64,000 bases of DNA, from positions 440,280 to 504,279 of the forward strand of contig JABGUJ010000002.1 of NCBI GenBank assembly GCA_018646625.1, read 5' to 3'. The stretch's first letter is position 1, and each line of letters opens with the position of its first letter. Both the position numbers and the translations under genes were made by a program. Positions 63,601 to 64,000 of this stretch are shown one piece after another. Below the pieces are notes generated by a model. That model was not told the origin of the DNA. It saw only the letters and a program-made list of their open reading frames with translations, and searched no databases. The stretch is from Candidatus Woesearchaeota archaeon (GTDB lineage Archaea; Nanobdellota; Nanobdellia; Woesearchaeales; JABGUJ01).

Positions 63601-64000
63601 ACCTTCCAAATATGAGGAAATATTGTTTTGAAGTATACTGACATTCGATCCAGAGTTCATGAGGATACCGCCAGCTCCATCACCAGAAATTGTATTGTTA
63701 ACTAAACTAATATTATTGAAATTTCTCAAGTAAACTCCATAATCGGTGTCTATTATTGTAGAGTTGGTGATTAAAGAGTCATCTGTAAAAAACATGTAGA
63801 GGCCATTGTTAGTAAAAGTGCTAGAGCCGTTAATTGATATGTTATCTAAAATCGAGTTATCGGCATTACAAAGTATGATCTCTGATGCATTCAGATCCTG
63901 CCAAGTTACAGAACTATTTGCATAATAAATAGGAAGATTTCCCGAACCAGTATTGTTTTCAATAGTTAGAGCGCATTCTGAAGTATCAGTAGGAAATACA
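51673..64000 (-). CDS. Giant beta-helix/PKD/BspA-repeat surface protein (5' end beyond the window)
   Basis: The frame is open from the stop at 51673 to the window edge, at least 4,108 residues, and the first Met at 63795 is internal. Two beta-helix regions of NosD/pectate-lyase type come first (64,000-62,760; 62,740-61,190). Five modules follow, each with a PKD-like domain (FIFQINTTASPQNFSFQVDD, VNWGDGNTT) and an array of BspA/DUF285 leucine-rich repeats (FNQxISxWxVSxVTxMxxMF), closed by a cap LLTGWASLxSLNYNLSFHGG. A third beta-helix sits between modules two and three. Ig-like domains end the protein, with no C-terminal membrane helix. BspA repeats in other organisms mediate adhesion. It is the first gene visible in the long surface/pilus operon. 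Confidence 0.85.
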   Translation of the reverse strand, partial: VFPTDTSECALTIENNTGSGNLPIYYANSSVTWQDLNASEIILCNADNSILDNISINGSSTFTNNGLYMFFTDDSLITNSTIIDTDYGVYLRNFNNISLVNNTISGDGAGGILMNSGSNVSILQNNISSYLEGLRVYSSAENVTISDNILSSNGRGIRSEDARSSVCLISNNIISSYSTAGISLTDANNHLITNNSIYSSDGAANAMSFSRSSNNTLIGNNIDDSYGGLSFSGASHNNTLQNNTISNVSSTGMALDFAQSSGIYPENNLFDNLTIYAYQGLPANGYIKTYGTLTSDNNFTNLRICEDTTNAGCITWDFLNISEADLTDDNLMLDGDFVSLNTSDVNATQFNKSANITINTTTCDGLTYYNASGFPENKANILSTGTTFTPSYSTCANNITTFAVDHFSGYAILEPDEPLGPCVNLSDPSTYRGKVVNVSNDFYVNDNIVLCRDTYVTTGDMITINASDINLDCNGSTLVGDQAFQKDGIYIYYKTNVNVTNCTVTNFSRGITTHNSNIKLTNNTLQDNIYQDVLFVAGDTSYCNNIIENNTGSGNLPIYYANSSVYWNNLVASEIILCNADNSILTNITMNGSEELKNNWLYAAYSDNISIHNSSFSNNYMAIVSSSGTNWDVVGNFINGSGDSGMQIFSSENISITGNLFYDSIYGIQPGSSSQNITVAHNTFTDCQYPISSSSGLYYSLFLNNTILENQGRAISLNDGSNNQIIDNNLSGTNTVGSMGFWFSNSFNNSLRNNIISNYYYGMYLRGTSENNTINDTLIDNSSYVGVYFTQISGNYAIKNKLYNTTILAGSGYIKTTATLPDENNFTNLEICKDTTNTGCINWAFLNISYADLTNNNLLLYNDFVSLNASNATQFSKSANITINTSSCDNLTYYNASGFPENRTEILTTGTTFTPSYSTCANNITTFSVDHFSGYAVDEASEESNHFIFRINTTASPQNFSFQVDDASLTVNWGDGNTTDYNGTVLLSHNYTTAGIYNISVNGTASRLSFSKYYGTYTQQCTPELLNDILTPVSDGVTGIISASEMFAFTNITNFTATDFFDITSQNVTNLDFMFSDAVNFNQDLSGWNVSNVMTMSFMFSNADSFNENISTWDVSSVTDMRYMFWDVDTFNQSISNWDVSSVTQMDGLFSGAEDFNQDLGAWNVSNVLDMQAMFRDTLLFNNNISSWDVSAVTNMNFMFYNAPFNQSIANWDVSNVTTMQYTFGYSDFNQNISAWDVSNVIYMSYLFKDSDFNQDLGAWNVSNVISMSGMFTSAPFNQNISAWDVSNVTDMRGMFYSTPFNWSIANWDVSKVEDMEIMFYGTPFNQSISDWNVSSVTDMKQMFFNSDFNQNISGWDVSSVQDMSYMFRYSDFNQDIGAWDVSNVTTMTAMLGSTPFDQNISGWNVSLVTNFTDMFEFAELSTENYDALLTGWASLPSLNYNLSFHGGTSQYCTGESDRNNTLIDMYNWSITDGGKNCSGQEEQTYFIFQINTTASPQNFSFQVDDANLTVNWGDGNTTDYRGTVLLTHEYATADIYNISVNGTASRIAYDDEWDEDDNDPTPGLLVDILTPLSDGVSGLTSASYMFANTNVTNFTSDTFFDDILSNITDMSYMFVSSPFDHNMSDWDVSNVTTMQGMFAYSPFNQDISAWNVSSVTNMGGMFSNSPFNQSLNSWDVSNVTDMSAMFYLSQFDQNISNWDVSSVETMSSMFYRTWSYFNQDISNWNVSSVTDMSSMFFMSEFDRNISGWDVSSVTDMSHMFYSSLFNQSLNSWDVSNVTTMQSMFAYSKFNQNISAWNVSSVQHMGEMFHSTKLNSQFNQDISNWDVSSVIYMSWMFRESSFNQSIGNWNVSSVTDMSYMFSGSDFNQNISTWSVSNVTNMYQMFYDAPFNQDLSLWDVSSVTNMGGMFEGAPFDQNISSWNVSTVTTFTNMFADAQLSTSNYDALLTGWASLGSLNYNLSFHAGTSQYCTGESDRNDTLIGVYNWSITDAGKNCSLPPQSSSCVNLSDPTTYQDKVVNTTIGYYINDSITLCQDVYHRDSTVIVINNSDLTLDCNGSTLNFSTTTSLGYGINNSFGHNNVSIMNCIITEANGPGAAINIGIYALDADHNTFYNNTISIVSGAYGLALSGNYFNITQNNITTSFWTAYALTLAYVNHSLVHQNTISVEETVSSGILIYGATNTTISNNAVTTQLDNANGLEFSCINNCNLLTVEDNTVTTSGTLSDPISLENFGTVTNCTFDNNTLIATNAGSKAIDIQSNSAVDNTFINNNLSAIGAFTLYDVSTGNNTLIYNSTHAEISWTLSNLTTATDLEINSLVFLEYNLAGLVTSTNNLELNNTATITLKSVSGLTSPTVQRNGQDCGGVCSAVVDLGSNNYQFNVSQFSNYSLASEENDLFIFQINTTASPQNFSFQVDDANLTVNWGDGNTTNYNGTVLLNHTFATAGIYNISVNGTASRIAFSKYYDIYSQEATPELLKDILTPVSDGVTGITSASEMFAFTNITNFTATDFFDITSQNVTDMRYMFYTSQFNQNISDWDVSNVTDTSIMFAYTPFNQSLNGWDVSNVTTMLYMFRDAVDFNQDLSGWDVSRVITMSNMFRNADSFNENISTWNVSNVTDMRFMFFSADSFNQSIGNWDVSNVTQMDGMFSYAISFNQDLDSWDVSSVVDMQQMFKDADAFNNNISTWNVSSVTDMSNMLWGTEFNQSINNWDVSNVTDMSSMFSYSNFNQNISSWNVSSVTDMSRMFEGTPFDQNLSDWNVSSVTDFTNFLLTAELSTTNYDSLLTGWASLALNYNLSFHGGNSQYCAGETARNDTLIDIYNWTITDGGKNCTIPEEPSFFTFQINTTASPQNFSFQVDDAVSLFIDWGDGTNNTYTGTGTFKHEYATENVYNLSLNGTASRISFYEGTPELLIDILTPISNGITGIINAENMFRDTLVSSFTSENFFDDVSGDVTNMNSMFYSSNFNQNISGWDVSSVTYMQSMFFNSQFNQSLNTWNVSNVGNMAGMFSNSPFNQDIGNWNVSSVVDMNAMFSLSPFNQNIGNWDVSSVANMNWMFGASNFNQNISAWNVSGVLYMSYMFYDSVFDQNISAWNVSSVIDMLGMFYSSNFNKNISNWDVSSVTDMSSMFQSSLFNQNISEWDVSTVTDMSLMFSSSSFNQSIANWNVSNVSDMNRMFMSSDFNQDISAWNVSSVENMSFMFTQASDFNQNLSSWDVSGVTDMEQMFYYSDFNQDIGSWDVSSATSMRGMFRGTPFDQNLSDWNVSGVTDFTSMFQSSELSTLNYDSLLTGWASLGSLNYNLSFHGGNSQYCDGESARNDTLIDVYNWTITDGGKNCSTPEESNYFIFQINTTASPQNFSFQVDNSNLTVNWGDGNTTYYNGTVLLTHNYTTAGIYNISLNGSATRISFYEGSADLLIDILTPISDGVTGITSAENMFRETTVVNFTAEDFFDDISRNVTDMRYMFAWSTFNQDISGWNVSAVTDMFAMFSNANDFDQDIGNWDVSNVTDMRYMLGASAFNQDIGDWNLSSIININKLFYNAQSFNQNINTWDISGVTNLEAMFYNANSFNQSLNNWNVSTVTSMNGMFWFANSFNQSLNNWDVSSVTGMDNMFTEASDFNQNISAWNVSSVTTMRAMFYNADSFNQNINDWDVSSVTDMSSMFSLVDSFNQSLNNWNVSSATYMTGMFQSSLFNQDIGDWDVSSVIDMRWMFANCQFDQDIGTWNVSNTTDLANMFQLSELSTLNYDSLLTGWASLGSLNYNLSFHGGDSQYCNGESARNDTLIDFYNWSITDGGKNCSAHPESENYTLNVTIDGVESTTFNQTAHPYEVTIHVENNQVAVENATVALVELYGNNIFAAQTSLALTETLTDENGNATFIIAPTHYPTIENYALEVELIVDGNIEANESFTITNNASLVFTDKYLTPSNLADNSKTTVNSLASIADSLFIWTNTLEQAILLNMTVYSNGTYEGVQTIQTGAPNVINVTLKATNGTPIDGYVTIKEVGGYLMFNPTNNPPNIGAKNHTHEYEEINTTEQFIITPTEYGGIDSNITLTIYNSTDDVVTEINLTVNQSLEPRSGSSYASDELKVIVNSLNSVVNHLYEALN
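52790..53645 (-). repeat. BspA/DUF285 array 5 (11 units)
   Basis: Eleven units of about 24-26 residues with the core WxVSxVTxM, ending in an ELSTLNYDSLLTGWASLGS cap. Two units are divergent (WNLSSIININ and WDISGVTNLE). Confidence 0.8.
54195..55180 (-). repeat. BspA/DUF285 array 4 (13 units)
   Basis: Thirteen units with the core FNQxISxWxVSSVxxMxxMF. Its cap and the PKD-like start of the next module are very close in DNA sequence to those of array 5, indicating recent duplication or gene conversion. Confidence 0.8.
55715..56445 (-). repeat. BspA/DUF285 array 3 (10 units)
   Basis: The shortest array, ten units. Several carry the longer AxxFNQ spacer (for example RDAVDFNQ, KDADAFNN), so unit length alternates between 23 and 26 residues. 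It shares a block of units with array 1. Confidence 0.8.
56830..57995 (-). repeat. Internal beta-helix domain between BspA modules
   Basis: This region opens with CVNLSDPTTYQDKVVN, as does the second N-terminal beta-helix (CVNLSDPSTYRGKVVN). It continues with N-rich rungs (NNTISIVSGAYGL, NNITTSFWTAYAL, NAVTTQLDN) typical of right-handed parallel beta-helices. Confidence 0.7.
58225..59200 (-). repeat. BspA/DUF285 array 2 (13 units)
   Basis: Thirteen units, one with a longer insert (HSTKLNSQFNQ) and one FYRTWSYFNQ. Flanked by a PKD-like domain upstream and the conserved cap downstream. Confidence 0.8.
59780..60835 (-). repeat. BspA/DUF285 array 1 (14 units)
   Basis: The longest array, fourteen units. 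It follows the second beta-helix and the first PKD-like domain. It shares several consecutive units with array 3 (for example NENISTW, then FNQSISNWDVSSVTQMDG), as expected from block duplication. Confidence 0.8.
61190..64000 (-). repeat. N-terminal beta-helix repeats, including a duplicated block cut by the window edge
   Basis: The block IENNTGSGNLPIYYANSS, followed by ASEIILCNADNSIL, occurs twice: at 62,240-62,370 and again at 63,840-63,965 up to the window edge. Both beta-helices end in matching caps (TFTPSYSTCANNITTF, VDHFSGYA). The upstream copy shows that the gene extends well past 64,000. Confidence 0.75.

Overview
The window looks like chromosomal DNA of a small-genome archaeon. Many genes have a TATA-like box (TTTAAATA or TATATAAA) centred about 25-28 bases upstream of an ATG with almost no leader, or a GAGGTGA ribosome binding site. 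The gene content is archaeal: TrmB and tandem Lrp regulators, AbrB-PhoU, Lhr helicase, TtuA/Ncs6, THUMP-type tRNA methyltransferase, four-subunit 2-oxoacid:ferredoxin oxidoreductase, FlaI/TadA-like ATPase and TadC platform proteins. The AT-rich, tightly packed layout and the large Cys-rich surface proteins suggest a DPANN lineage (Woesearchaeota-like); that placement is inference. No tRNA, rRNA, CRISPR array or insertion sequence was recognised, and no gene-free stretch exceeds about 300 bases.

Layout. 1-5.6 kb: end of a PHP-family gene, an orphan branched-chain-type binding lipoprotein divergent from a TrmB regulator, a DUF4258/DUF2283 pair, and an operon of a mini zinc ribbon plus two tandem-Nudix proteins. 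5.6-17.2 kb: PhoU and ZIP transporter, a RelE-type toxin/antitoxin pair, QueA and QueH (queuosine enzymes, unusual in archaea), GIY-YIG plus endonuclease III, Lhr helicase with a metallophosphoesterase, two MFS genes (one half-length), and a frameshifted histidine phosphatase. 17.2-22.8 kb: tandem Lrp regulator divergent from a second orphan binding lipoprotein, a His-tailed membrane protein, an RNase H-like exonuclease and a phospholipase C-like protein. 22.8-26.5 kb: operon of class II ribonucleotide reductase (NrdJ), cobalamin adenosyltransferase and family 4 uracil-DNA glycosylase, preceded by a perfect NrdR-box palindrome. 26.5-30.7 kb: porGDAB and a pair of unknown paralogues divergent from a TrmB regulator. 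30.7-37.7 kb: TtuA-like thiolase, a secreted Cys-rich membrane-anchored protein, tRNA methyltransferase, metallo-beta-lactamase-fold hydrolase, zinc-ribbon protein and small unknowns.

37.8-64.0 kb is one tightly spaced minus-strand run: a giant surface protein (over 4,100 residues, cut by the window edge) of beta-helix, PKD-like and 61 BspA/DUF285 repeats; a 581-residue CARDB protein; a 2,889-residue membrane-anchored protein with Ig-like repeats, Asp-rich repeats and an alpha/beta hydrolase domain; a PfkB sugar kinase; a TadC-like platform split into two genes; and a FlaI/TadA-like ATPase. This linkage of giant adhesin-like proteins with a type IV pilus-type motor is the best candidate here for an undescribed system. 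The nrdJ operon with its NrdR box and the archaeal queA/queH pair are the next most interesting.
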